A stretch of 44,611 bases of DNA, from NCBI GenBank assembly GCA_944392965.1, contig CALXYM010000017.1, forward strand, positions 1 to 44,611, in the 5' to 3' direction. The position numbers and the translations under genes were made by a program. Below are positions 1 to 8,092 of this stretch, in pieces (the stretch's first letter is position 1; each line of letters opens with the position of its first letter). The notes beneath the pieces were generated by a model that was not told the DNA's origin, searched no databases, and worked only from the letters and a program-made list of their open reading frames with translations. This DNA comes from an uncultured Spirochaetaceae bacterium (GTDB taxonomy: Bacteria > Spirochaetota > Spirochaetia > Sphaerochaetales > Sphaerochaetaceae).

Positions 1-564
1 AAGACTGGAATGTACAATCTTCTTCCGTACGTACTCTATAGAAATGAAATGGAGTTCGCTGAAGTTCTCTTAAACTACGGTGCAAATCTTGATGCAGAAT
101 ACATTGGCGATCCACCTCTATATTATGCAATCAATAACGAGGAATATGAGTTTGCTGAAACACTTCTCGAAAAAGGTGCAAAGCTCGGAAGGAACAATTA
201 TCTTGCATGGGTACTCTATAGGAATGAGATAGATTTTGCTAAGGTACTCTTAGACTATGGTGCAGATGTTGATGCAAAGTATATTGGTGAAACTCCTCTA
301 TACTATGCCATCAATAATGAGGCCGAGGATATCGCACTTGAAATCATTGGAAAGGATGCGAAACTTACAGATTCTGCTTATGTTGCCATGGCACTCTATA
401 AAGATCTTCCAGAAGTTGCTTCTGCTCTCATCGCAAAAGGTGCAGATACAACAAATAAGAAGTATTATGGGAATAATGCAGAGATAATTGCCGCAATAAA
501 GGGATATGATTGGGAGGAATTGGTTCAGAATGGTCAATCCTGGCTCACCTCTTTGACAGAATAG
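1..564 (+). CDS. Ankyrin-repeat protein, 5' end outside window
   Basis: The reading frame is open from base 1, so the start lies upstream; the first ATG in the window, at 10, is probably internal. The visible 184 residues are made of short ankyrin-like units (VLLNYGANLDA, LLEKGAKL, VLLDYGADVDA, LIAKGAD), the helix-turn-helix repeat that serves protein-protein binding. Two 60-residue blocks are near copies of each other and share YYAINNE. No enzymatic domain or signal peptide is visible in this part. A strong AT-rich hairpin follows at 650-682. The partner and role cannot be told from sequence. The ankyrin assignment is confident; the function is unknown. Confidence 0.8.
   Translation, partial: KTGMYNLLPYVLYRNEMEFAEVLLNYGANLDAEYIGDPPLYYAINNEEYEFAETLLEKGAKLGRNNYLAWVLYRNEIDFAKVLLDYGADVDAKYIGETPLYYAINNEAEDIALEIIGKDAKLTDSAYVAMALYKDLPEVASALIAKGADTTNKKYYGNNAEIIAAIKGYDWEELVQNGQSWLTSLTE
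31..321 (+). repeat. 180-bp tandem duplication inside the ankyrin gene
   Basis: The stretch starting GTACTCTATA at 31 recurs starting at 211 with the same phase. The similarity covers about 110 bases in each copy and keeps the reading frame (60 codons per unit). Most differences are third-position changes, so the duplication is not brand new but is still easy to see in the DNA. Confidence 0.75.
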
Positions 565-649
565 ATATGCTAACCCCCAGGTTGATGAGGGGTGAAACAA
601 CTAATCTCCTGCAGAGCAGTACAAACATCATCTTTTTGTTTAGTTAAAA

Positions 650-682
650 AAAATAACTCTATTTAAAACATAGAGTTATTTT
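650..682. terminator. AT-rich hairpin after ankyrin gene
   Basis: A perfect 13-bp inverted repeat (650-662 with 670-682) has a 7-base loop. A-rich sequence precedes it and TTTT lies at the end of the right arm, so it could end transcription in both directions. It is the only good terminator candidate after the ankyrin gene. Confidence 0.6.
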
Positions 683-900
683 AGTTAATATAAAACCAAT
701 CTGTTAAAAACTCAGCCTATTTACCTTTTCTGGTTTAAAATAGGGAAAAAGAGAAAGAAAAATACATGAATTTTTGTATTTGAATATAAAACACTAAAAT
801 TATTTATACATATAAATATATACATAATAAATAGATATTAGGATATCATCATTATTAGCATCATCATAAAATCTCAGAAAAACAAAAATTCCATCTCTTT

Positions 901-929
901 TTCAGAATCGGGTAAAACCATGGTACAAT
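901..929 (+). promoter_or_regulatory. Candidate promoter for potABCD
   Basis: A -35-like TTCAGA at 901-906 and a -10-like TACAAT at 924-929 are 17 bp apart. They would start RNA near 936, just ahead of the GGGAG ribosome site at 942-946. The -35 is weak, so confidence is moderate. Confidence 0.4.
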
Positions 930-956
930 TGTATTATTAACGGGAGATTGAGCGTA

Positions 957-2108
957 TTGGAATATAAGGGTGAAGGGGCAAAAGGCGTAGCTGTAGAGAT
1001 AAGGAACATAACAAAGTCATTCGGAGACTTCCGTGCACTGGATGATGTCAGTATTTCAATAGAAAAAGATGAGTTCTTCTCCCTACTCGGTCCCTCAGGT
1101 TGTGGAAAGACAACCCTGTTGAGAATCATAGCTGGTTTTGAGACACCTGAGAGCGGGGATATCACATTTGACGGTAACTCAATACTCCATCTGCCACCTG
1201 AGAAAAGGGAGTGCAACATGGTATTCCAGAATTACGCGCTCTTTCCACACCTAAGTGCGAGGGAGAACATCGCATTCCCTTTGAAACTCAGAAAAATGAA
1301 TAAGGACGAGATCAGGAGGAAGGTGGACCATTACATCCACCTTGTTGAACTGGATGGACATGAGGATAAAAGACCTGCCCAGCTTTCAGGAGGACAAAGG
1401 CAGAGGGTGGCGATTGCAAGGGCCCTCGTGTGTGAGCCGTCAGTACTGCTTCTTGATGAACCGCTGTCAGCCCTGGATGCGAAACTCAGACAGAACCTCC
1501 TTGTAGAACTTGATGAGATCCATGACAAGGTCGGGATAACATTCATATATGTCACCCATGACCAGAGCGAGGCACTCTCAATCTCGGACCACATCGCCGT
1601 ATTCAACGAGGGGAAGGTGTTACAGACGGGAAGTCCTTATGAGATATATGAATCTCCCTCAACGAGATTCGTTGCCTCCTTCATCGGAGACACGAACATA
1701 TTCCCATGTATCGTTGAGAATTCGGTTTATGATAATAACCTCGAAGAGTGGCTCATCACCGTGCAGATCGATGAGCTTGGAAGCACTGTGACTGTAACGG
1801 ATTATGATGACATAGAGATTGGAAGACGACTTTATTTCACGATAAGACCGGAGAAGATAAGAATAGTTGGAGGAGAGCGGAAGCTGGGAGAGAACAGTTT
1901 CAGTGGTTTCGTGGATGAACCCGTATATTCAGGTTATCAGAGCAAGTTCTTCGTAAAACTCGATAACTGTACGTTCATAAAGGTATTGAAAGGGCATACG
2001 ACATATCTTGATGATGGGCCAGAGATCGAATGGAAGGACAGGGTCTCTGTCTCCTGGCGGGCAGTTGACGGATACCTTGTAAAGGAGGAATGGAGTGAAA
2101 AGAGATAA
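957..2108 (+). CDS. potA: Polyamine ABC transporter ATPase PotA
   Basis: This is the ATP-hydrolysing subunit of a spermidine/putrescine importer. The Walker A motif GPSGCGKT lies near residues 45-52, followed by the Q-loop (VFQNYALFP), the signature LSGGQRQRVAIARAL, the Walker B LLLDEPLSALD and the switch histidine in VTHDQSEAL. The C-terminal third is the TOBE-type extension usual in PotA. The frame can start at TTG 948 or TTG 957. The second was chosen because GGGAG at 942-946 is 10 bases from it but only one base from the first. It overlaps potB by 14 bases and heads a complete potABCD operon. Polyamines are the expected substrate by family and gene order, not proven here. Confidence 0.9.
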   Translation: MEYKGEGAKGVAVEIRNITKSFGDFRALDDVSISIEKDEFFSLLGPSGCGKTTLLRIIAGFETPESGDITFDGNSILHLPPEKRECNMVFQNYALFPHLSARENIAFPLKLRKMNKDEIRRKVDHYIHLVELDGHEDKRPAQLSGGQRQRVAIARALVCEPSVLLLDEPLSALDAKLRQNLLVELDEIHDKVGITFIYVTHDQSEALSISDHIAVFNEGKVLQTGSPYEIYESPSTRFVASFIGDTNIFPCIVENSVYDNNLEEWLITVQIDELGSTVTVTDYDDIEIGRRLYFTIRPEKIRIVGGERKLGENSFSGFVDEPVYSGYQSKFFVKLDNCTFIKVLKGHTTYLDDGPEIEWKDRVSVSWRAVDGYLVKEEWSEKR

Positions 2109-2961
2109 AAAGAGGATAAATGTGCGCGCATATCTCTACTCTCTTCCCATGGGTATCTGGGTGACTCTCTTCTTCGCGATTCCCATTGCCATCATCCTCA
2201 TCTATTCCTTTTTAGAAAAGGGTCTTTACGGTGGTGTTGAATGGAGGGCATCCCTCGCTGCGTACAAGGCGATACTGAATCCTAATTTCCTCATAGTGAT
2301 CTGGAGGACGGTGTATATCAGCGTGATAGCAACCGCGATATGCCTCCTTCTCTCATTCCCCGCCTCCTATGCGATGGCACGGTCAAGACATCAGACACTT
2401 TTCCTCTTTTTAATAATCATCCCGTTCTGGACGAACAGCCTCATCAGGGTATATGCATGGATAAACCTATTATCCACAGAGGGACTCATAAACAACGTAC
2501 TGATTAAATTGGGGATAATCTCAGAACCCATCCCTATGATCTATAACCTGTTTTCCGTGATCCTCGTACTCGTGTATATGTATCTGCCATTTGCAATCCT
2601 TCCTCTTTTTACCGCTATCGACCGTTTCGACTTCTCCCTTTTAGACGCGGCAAGAGATCTTGGGTGCGGTAGGTTGAGGGCAATCATCTTAGTAATGTTC
2701 CCCGCGATAAGAAGCGGTTTCTTCAATGCTCTCATATTCACCCTCATTCCGATATTCGGGGCATATACTGTGCCCCTACTTGTCGGAGGAATGGGGAGTA
2801 CGATGGTTGGCAACATCATAGTCGACCAGGTTCAGAAGACCCGGAACTGGCCCCTGGCCTCGGCCTTCTCCGTCATACTGACACTGATTTCCATGATAGG
2901 AGTGATGGCGATGCTCGGTAGTGGTAAGAAGAAGGAGGAGATGAATGAGAAGTTATTATAA
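2095..2961 (+). CDS. potB: Polyamine ABC transporter permease PotB
   Basis: This is one of the two inner-membrane permeases of the polyamine importer. At 288 residues it has about six hydrophobic segments, starting near residue 15. The EAA-type loop that docks on PotA is seen as DAARDLGCGRLRAIILVMFP. The start is GTG at 2095, six bases after an excellent AAAGGAGG at 2081-2088. That places it inside the 3' end of potA and implies translational coupling. It overlaps potC by 17 bases. The length and the position between potA and potC match the family. The permease call is very sure; substrate specificity is inferred from the operon. Confidence 0.9.
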   Translation: MKRDKKRINVRAYLYSLPMGIWVTLFFAIPIAIILIYSFLEKGLYGGVEWRASLAAYKAILNPNFLIVIWRTVYISVIATAICLLLSFPASYAMARSRHQTLFLFLIIIPFWTNSLIRVYAWINLLSTEGLINNVLIKLGIISEPIPMIYNLFSVILVLVYMYLPFAILPLFTAIDRFDFSLLDAARDLGCGRLRAIILVMFPAIRSGFFNALIFTLIPIFGAYTVPLLVGGMGSTMVGNIIVDQVQKTRNWPLASAFSVILTLISMIGVMAMLGSGKKKEEMNEKLL

Positions 2962-3745
2962 AGAGAAGAGGTCCTTCTCTTTCTCAAACCTCTGCCTCTT
3001 CTTCGTCCTGCTCTTTCTCTTCCTTCCCCTGATAGTCGTAATCGTATACTCTTTCAACTCTGGCCGTGCGATGGTATGGCAGGGTTTCTCACTCAACTGG
3101 TACAGGGAACTCTTCACCTCTTCCGTGGGCCTTTGGAAGGCGCTTTGGAACAGTATCATCATCGCTATCACATCATCCATCACTGCAACAATCCTCGGAA
3201 CGGCTGCCTCGATAGGGATAAAATGGTACCGTTTCAAAGGTAGAACCTATATAACGGTTGCAACATATCTTCCAATGATACTGCCGGATGTCATCATCGG
3301 AATCTCAATGCTGATCTTCTTCTCAAGCGTGAACCTTCCACTGGGAATGTTCACGATCTATGCCTCCCATACGACATTCAACCTTCCATTCACGTTCCTC
3401 TTGGTAAGCTCACGCCTTGATGAGTTCGACTATTCAACGATAGAGGCCGCACGGGACCTTGGGGCAAGGGAATATGACACGATGGTACGAGTAGTCATCC
3501 CATCAATCTTCCCAGGTATCCTCAGCGCATTCCTCATGGCCCTCACGATGAGTATTGAGGACTTCGTAATCACATTCTTCGTCTCCGGACCGGGGAGTAC
3601 GACATTGCCATTATACGTGTACTCATCAATCAGATATGGGGTTAGCCCCGTGATAAACGCCCTTTCCCTGATCCTCATACTCTTAAGCATGGCGATCGCA
3701 TTCACATTCCGCCGCTTTTTAAAATCCTTCGCGGCTTCAGCATAA
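2945..3745 (+). CDS. potC: Polyamine ABC transporter permease PotC
   Basis: This is the second permease of the same importer. It has 266 residues, an N-terminal membrane segment (LCLFFVLLFLFLPLIVVIV) and the EAA loop EAARDLGAREYDTMVRVVIP near the middle. The ATG at 2945 sits inside the end of potB and is preceded by AAGAAGGAGG, so coupling to potB is likely. A 17-base gap containing AAAAGGAGGTGG separates it from potD. PotC is normally slightly shorter than PotB, as here. It should pair with PotB in the membrane and be powered by PotA. Confidence 0.9.
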   Translation: MRSYYKEKRSFSFSNLCLFFVLLFLFLPLIVVIVYSFNSGRAMVWQGFSLNWYRELFTSSVGLWKALWNSIIIAITSSITATILGTAASIGIKWYRFKGRTYITVATYLPMILPDVIIGISMLIFFSSVNLPLGMFTIYASHTTFNLPFTFLLVSSRLDEFDYSTIEAARDLGAREYDTMVRVVIPSIFPGILSAFLMALTMSIEDFVITFFVSGPGSTTLPLYVYSSIRYGVSPVINALSLILILLSMAIAFTFRRFLKSFAASA

Positions 3746-3762
3746 AAAGGAGGTGGTTAAAA

Positions 3763-4800
3763 TTGAGAAAACTGCTCTTACCACTGGCTATCATCTTACT
3801 TCTTCTTTCCTCCTGTTCAAAAGATGAGGAGAAAAGGACTCTGCACCTATACAACTGGACATATTACATGCCCGAGAGCATTGTCACAGCATTTGAAGAG
3901 GAATACGGATGTGATGTCGTCATCGATTACTTCTCCTCAAATGAGGAGATGTTCGCAAAGCTCCAGGCCGGAGGCGGGAAGGGATATGATATCATATTCC
4001 CATCCGCAGACTATACGAGCATTATGATAAAACTCGACATGCTGTCTCTTATCGACCATGAGAAGATCCCGAATCTCAGATATATTCCATCCATCGTCAA
4101 GGACAAGGCGACATATGATCCGGAAATGGAGTACTCCGTCCCCTACTTCATGGGAGCGGCTGGAATAGCGGTGAATAAAACTCTCGCCCCCGAAAACTAC
4201 GAGAGAAGCTGGATGATCTTCTCCGACGAGAGGATGAAAGGAAGAATGACCCTTCTTGATGACATGAGGGAGGTCTTAGGGGATGCGCTAAAAACACTGG
4301 GATATTCAAACAACACCTCAAATGAGGAAGAGCTGGAAGAGGCGGCACGAATCGTAAGGGAGGAGTGGAAGCCGAATATCGTTAAGTTCGACGCGGAGAG
4401 TTTTGCAAAATCATTCGCACGTGGAGAGTTCGCAGTCGTACACTGCTATCCAGAGAACATCGTATCAGAGCTAAGTGAGGAGCAGATGGCGAACGTGGAT
4501 TTCTTTCTCCCCGAAACCGGTGGTTCGATGTACATAGACAACATGGTAATATTGAAGGATTCAGAAGAGAAGGATTTGGCACACGCGTTCATAAACTTCG
4601 TGCATGAGCCAAAGAACTATGCCGTATTCTTAGACGAATTCTCATTCCCACCCACAACGAATACGGAAGCAGAAAAGTTCATGACCACTACCCCTCTCTT
4701 CACAAGTGAGGATTTAGAGAATTACGAGGTATTAATCGACGTGGATGAGGATCTGGAGAAATACAACAGGCTCTGGGAGCCGATAAGATATACGAACTGA
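3763..4800 (+). CDS. potD: Polyamine-binding lipoprotein PotD
   Basis: This is the substrate-binding protein that captures spermidine or putrescine outside the membrane and delivers it to PotBC. The start is TTG, preceded by a strong AAGGAGGTGG. The N-terminus is a lipoprotein signal: a charged MRK, a hydrophobic run and the lipobox L-S-S-C with the cysteine at residue 18. The mature part contains PotD/PotF-like elements such as LHLYNWTYYMPE near its start and AFINFVHEP near the end. At 345 residues it has the usual length. It closes the potABCD operon and converges on a MATE gene, with a hairpin between them. Confidence 0.9.
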   Translation: MRKLLLPLAIILLLLSSCSKDEEKRTLHLYNWTYYMPESIVTAFEEEYGCDVVIDYFSSNEEMFAKLQAGGGKGYDIIFPSADYTSIMIKLDMLSLIDHEKIPNLRYIPSIVKDKATYDPEMEYSVPYFMGAAGIAVNKTLAPENYERSWMIFSDERMKGRMTLLDDMREVLGDALKTLGYSNNTSNEEELEEAARIVREEWKPNIVKFDAESFAKSFARGEFAVVHCYPENIVSELSEEQMANVDFFLPETGGSMYIDNMVILKDSEEKDLAHAFINFVHEPKNYAVFLDEFSFPPTTNTEAEKFMTTTPLFTSEDLENYEVLIDVDEDLEKYNRLWEPIRYTN

Positions 4801-4833
4801 AAAAACGCCATGGGCCGACATGCTCATGGCGTT
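4798..4833 (-). terminator. Intrinsic terminator of marR-MATE operon
   Basis: The arms AACGCCATG (4804-4812) and CATGGCGTT (4825-4833) form a 9-bp stem with a 12-base loop. Read on the minus strand, the stem is followed directly by a run of T. On the plus strand no T-run follows, so it mainly serves the minus-strand genes, although potD also ends here. Confidence 0.75.
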
Positions 4834-4853
4834 GATTCTCAGCTAAGCGGAGA

Positions 4854-6224
4854 TTATCTCATATCCATCTTTCTAAGTGCCTTCCTGAACTCATGCTGGA
4901 AGAGGATCACGGTAAAGAGTACTGAAAGGAAGTCCGCTATAGGCTCTGCAAGGAACACGGCCATCGTCTGGTTACCGGTAATCAAGAGAGGAAGAATGTA
5001 CATGAGGGGAATCAAAAGGATGAACTTCCTCATGACCGCGACAATCGTGGAACTCTTTGCATTGCCAAGTGCGGTGAACGTCATCTGACAGGCTATCTGA
5101 ATGCCGAATATGACAGTACTTCCCATGTATAGACGGAGTGCAGGAGCCGTGAACTCGATGAGTGCGGTATCGGACGTGAACATCGCGGCAAAGCCCCTTG
5201 GAAAGAGCTGTACGAGGCTCCAAAGAAGAGCAGAGAAAGCAAAACTGACTATTAAGAGGCAGAAATAAGCTTTTCTCACCCTCTCCCTGTTTCTTGCTCC
5301 GTAATTGTAGCTAATAATGGGCTGAGCACCCTGTCCAAGTCCCTGAAGCGGCAACATTGCAAACTGCATGACGCTTGAGAGAATCGTCATCGCTCCTACT
5401 GCGATATCCCCACCGTATTTCAGAAGGGAAGAGTTGAAACAGATGTTTATGATGCTCTCACTCGCCTGCATGACGAATGTCGCAAATCCAAGAGCAAGAG
5501 CAGGCAATACGATGGCCTTCTCCAGTTTCATATATTTAAACCTGATTCTCAGGAAAGTACGCTTACCAAAGAGGAACGAAAGTACCCATATCGTAGAAAG
5601 GAGCTGGGAGAGAATTGTCGCAAGAGCCGCACCTCTAACTCCCATGTTGAATGTGAAGATGAATATCGGGTCAAGGATGATGTTCGCTACAGCTCCTATC
5701 GCGACACTGAGCATTCCTGTCTTGGCAAATCCTTGTGCTGTGATGAAATAATTCATACCAAGCGTAATCTGTACGAAGATTGTCCCGATTGCATATATGT
5801 TCAGATAATCCACCGCATAGCCAATCGTGTTACCGCTTGCACCGAAAAGGAGCAAGAGATCCTTGCCCCATACAAGGAGTATTATCGTCAGTATCACAGA
5901 TATCGTGATCTGCATCGTGAAACTGTTAGAAAGCGTCTTCTCTGCTTTGTCATACTCCTTCTTACCCATGAAGATTGATGCTCTGGGAGCACCACCTGCA
6001 CCGACAAGAGCCGCAAAGGCTGAGACTATGAGGATTATCGGAAGACAGACTCCCACACCGGTAAGGGCGAGGGCTCCGTCTCCGGGCATATGTCCTATGT
6101 AGATCCTGTCTACGATGTTGTAGAGCATGTTTATAAGCTGTGCCGCGACAGTCGGTACGGCAAGACGGAATATCAGGCGTCCGACAGGCTCGGTTCCAAG
6201 AAACTCCTTATCACTGTTATTCAT
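4854..6224 (-). CDS. MATE-family efflux transporter
   Basis: This is a membrane antiporter of the MATE/NorM type, which expels drugs or other small compounds using an ion gradient. It has 456 residues and about twelve hydrophobic segments. The opening FLGTEPVGRLIFRLAVPTVAAQLINMLYNIVDRIYIGH is represented by the family's typical pattern (P-x-x-x-x-x-L-x-x-x-x-Y-x-x-x-D). The chosen start, MNNSDKEF, has GGAGG upstream; an ATG 63 bases earlier would fall deep inside marR. The gene overlaps the end of marR by 8 bases, so the pump is translated together with its likely regulator. The exported compound is unknown. Confidence 0.88.
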   Translation of the reverse strand: MNNSDKEFLGTEPVGRLIFRLAVPTVAAQLINMLYNIVDRIYIGHMPGDGALALTGVGVCLPIILIVSAFAALVGAGGAPRASIFMGKKEYDKAEKTLSNSFTMQITISVILTIILLVWGKDLLLLFGASGNTIGYAVDYLNIYAIGTIFVQITLGMNYFITAQGFAKTGMLSVAIGAVANIILDPIFIFTFNMGVRGAALATILSQLLSTIWVLSFLFGKRTFLRIRFKYMKLEKAIVLPALALGFATFVMQASESIINICFNSSLLKYGGDIAVGAMTILSSVMQFAMLPLQGLGQGAQPIISYNYGARNRERVRKAYFCLLIVSFAFSALLWSLVQLFPRGFAAMFTSDTALIEFTAPALRLYMGSTVIFGIQIACQMTFTALGNAKSSTIVAVMRKFILLIPLMYILPLLITGNQTMAVFLAEPIADFLSVLFTVILFQHEFRKALRKMDMR

Positions 6225-6657
6225 TCTTTCCCGCCTCCATAGCATTTTTCCATAATCTAGTAAGCTGCATATCCAGCACTTTCTCATCCTCCTCAGAAAA
6301 ACCTGAGAAAATGGCCTCCCTCATCATCCTCATCCGCTCTCGCAGGGCTAGGACGATCGGCTCTGACTTCTCCGTCAGGTTCAGATGTATCCTCCTTCTA
6401 TCCCCGCTATCGGTATTCCTGATAAGATACCCAGAAGAAACAAGACTTTCCACCCCTCTTGAAACGATACCCTTTGGCATGAGACGACCCTGGGCTATCT
6501 CCTGAGCCGTATCCATAGAGGGATTATTGGCAAGAAAGAGAAGAATCTTTCCTTCCGCAGGAGAGATTCCGAACTTCGCGCCAACCTCTTTCAGATACAT
6601 GTTGTTCACACGGACTATCGCCTTAAATAGATTCATAAGCTGATCAAGAGTTCCCAT
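6217..6657 (-). CDS. MarR-family transcriptional regulator
   Basis: This is a 146-residue winged-helix repressor of the MarR type. The DNA-binding part spans roughly residues 30-100: FGISPAEGKILLFL, then QEIAQGRLMPKGIVSRGVESLVSSGYL, then the wing NTDSGDRRRIHLNLT. The start is ATG 6657 with AAAGG upstream. The longer frame to 6720 is rejected because it would begin upstream of the promoter at 6689-6717. By family habit it probably represses its own operon, including the overlapping MATE pump, until a ligand binds. An imperfect dyad (AGTTC and GAAACT) lies just after the -10 and could be its site. Confidence 0.88.
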   Translation of the reverse strand: MGTLDQLMNLFKAIVRVNNMYLKEVGAKFGISPAEGKILLFLANNPSMDTAQEIAQGRLMPKGIVSRGVESLVSSGYLIRNTDSGDRRRIHLNLTEKSEPIVLALRERMRMMREAIFSGFSEEDEKVLDMQLTRLWKNAMEAGKNE

Positions 6658-6688
6658 AATAGTACCTTTTATAACAGTTTCAAAAAGA

Positions 6689-6717
6689 ACTATATTTACC
6701 AGATTAGAACATGTCAA
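6689..6717 (-). promoter_or_regulatory. Strong promoter of marR-MATE
   Basis: On the minus strand, TTGACA (6712-6717) is followed after exactly 17 bp by TATAGT (6689-6694). This near-consensus sigma-70 promoter overlaps the end of the upstream MATE gene (stop at 6720). An imperfect dyad AGTTC/GAAACT next to the -10 is a possible MarR operator. Confidence 0.8.
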
Positions 6718-6719
6718 CA

Positions 6720-8084
6720 TCAGATGACGTTAATCGTCTTCCATTTACCTTTCCTAAACCTGATCTCATAGACAATAGCTCTGAATCCCCAGTCAAGACC
6801 GACACCAAAGTATACACCGATGAGTCCGAAATCAAACAGGAGAGCGAATAGGCTTCCGAAAAGGACGCGGAATAGCCACATTGAGAGAATGGCGATACCA
6901 AGGGTAAACTTCACATCTCCCGCAGCTCTAAGGGAGGAGGGAATCGTAAAGGACGGGGCCCAGACGATGATTGATTCTATTACGACCGTATAGACTGCAA
7001 TCCTCGCTAAATCACCGAAACCGGAAGAGAGTCCGAAAACTGAGACAAGCTGAGGAGTGAAGAGAATCGTGATGATGCCAGAACAGAGCAAACTGACCCA
7101 TACAAGGCGTAAAAGCATCCTTGAATAGTATTCTGCCTGTCTTATCTTCCTTGCCCCGCAGCACTGGCCAATGACCGTGATGACCGCGGTGTTTATCGCA
7201 GCCCCCGGGATATTGAAGATGCCTGTGACATTGCACATGATCGCATCAGCAGTGATCGCAGCTGTTCCAAGAGAGGCGATTACGGAGCTTATTATCAACT
7301 TCCCGATCTGGAAGATGCTGTTCTCAACACCAGAGGGAATCGCGATTCTCAGAATTCTTCGGATCATCGTCCTATCGGGCTTAAAGCGACGGATTGAATC
7401 TATATGCAGGATCTCTTTCTTGTTCGATATGAGCTTTAGCTGTATCACCGTGCCTACCATCTGTGCCACCAGGGTTGCAAGACCAACCCCGAATGCTCCG
7501 AGATCAAGGACGTGAATGCAGAACGCGTTTCCACAGACATTCAAAAGATTCACAAGAAGTGCGATAGAGAGACTGACGTTGCTCTTATTCATCGACCGGT
7601 AAAGGGCGTTTATAGAATAGGAGACGGCAAGGAAAGGATACATGATGAAGATAGGATACATGTATGCGATCGCAGAATTCCTGACAGAAGGATCCAGAAC
7701 AGGATAGACAAGGGATATCAGCAGAGGGCCGCCTGGGATGAGGATTATTGAAAAAGGCAATGCGATCAAGGCCGATATAACAACAAGCTGATTAGCAGAA
7801 AAACACGCCTCCTTATAATCCCTGCTGCCCAGATACTGGGAAGCAATGACAGCACCTCCTGTCGCAAAGGCTGTAAATAGAAGTGTAAAGAGCTGGGAGA
7901 TGGTATTGATAATAGCAACACCGGACACTGCCTCCTCCCCTACCGAGGAGACCATCATCGTATCGATGAAGCCGACGGCCATGCTCAGGGCAGTTTCCAG
8001 CACAAGGGGAAATATCAGCTTCCACAGATCCCTGTTGGAAAAAAGCATCTCCCCTTCATTCAGAGATGATAATTTGTTTTTCAT
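6720..8084 (-). CDS. MATE-family efflux transporter (end of uronide operon)
   Basis: This is a 454-residue polytopic protein of the MATE family. The N-terminal half has LWKLIFPLVLETALSMAVGFIDTMMVSSVG as the family opening and a second copy of the fold follows. It starts 8 bases after the LacI gene stop, without a clear ribosome site. An alternative start at ATG 8048 has AAGGGGAG directly against it. The tight spacing suggests it is the last gene of the sugar operon that begins at 19183, which is unusual for a pump. It may export a toxic intermediate or simply be carried along. No terminator is seen before the marR promoter. Confidence 0.85.
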   Translation of the reverse strand: MKNKLSSLNEGEMLFSNRDLWKLIFPLVLETALSMAVGFIDTMMVSSVGEEAVSGVAIINTISQLFTLLFTAFATGGAVIASQYLGSRDYKEACFSANQLVVISALIALPFSIILIPGGPLLISLVYPVLDPSVRNSAIAYMYPIFIMYPFLAVSYSINALYRSMNKSNVSLSIALLVNLLNVCGNAFCIHVLDLGAFGVGLATLVAQMVGTVIQLKLISNKKEILHIDSIRRFKPDRTMIRRILRIAIPSGVENSIFQIGKLIISSVIASLGTAAITADAIMCNVTGIFNIPGAAINTAVITVIGQCCGARKIRQAEYYSRMLLRLVWVSLLCSGIITILFTPQLVSVFGLSSGFGDLARIAVYTVVIESIIVWAPSFTIPSSLRAAGDVKFTLGIAILSMWLFRVLFGSLFALLFDFGLIGVYFGVGLDWGFRAIVYEIRFRKGKWKTINVI

Positions 8085-8092
8085 TTCGAATA

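Larger units (their letters stand above)
565..956. other. AT-rich gap between ankyrin gene and potA
   Basis: Apart from the hairpin at 650-682 and the promoter candidate at 901-929, no gene is visible here. The block 779-849 shares three short words in order with 19304-19369 (TTTGAAT, TTTATACATA, GGATATCAT). Confidence 0.5.

Noticed and set aside
902-1219. Minus-strand 105-codon frame across the start of potA
   Set aside because: Antisense shadow of a well-supported ATPase gene; no motif or ribosome site.
6658-6720. Longer start for marR
   Set aside because: It would begin upstream of the near-consensus promoter at 6689-6717.
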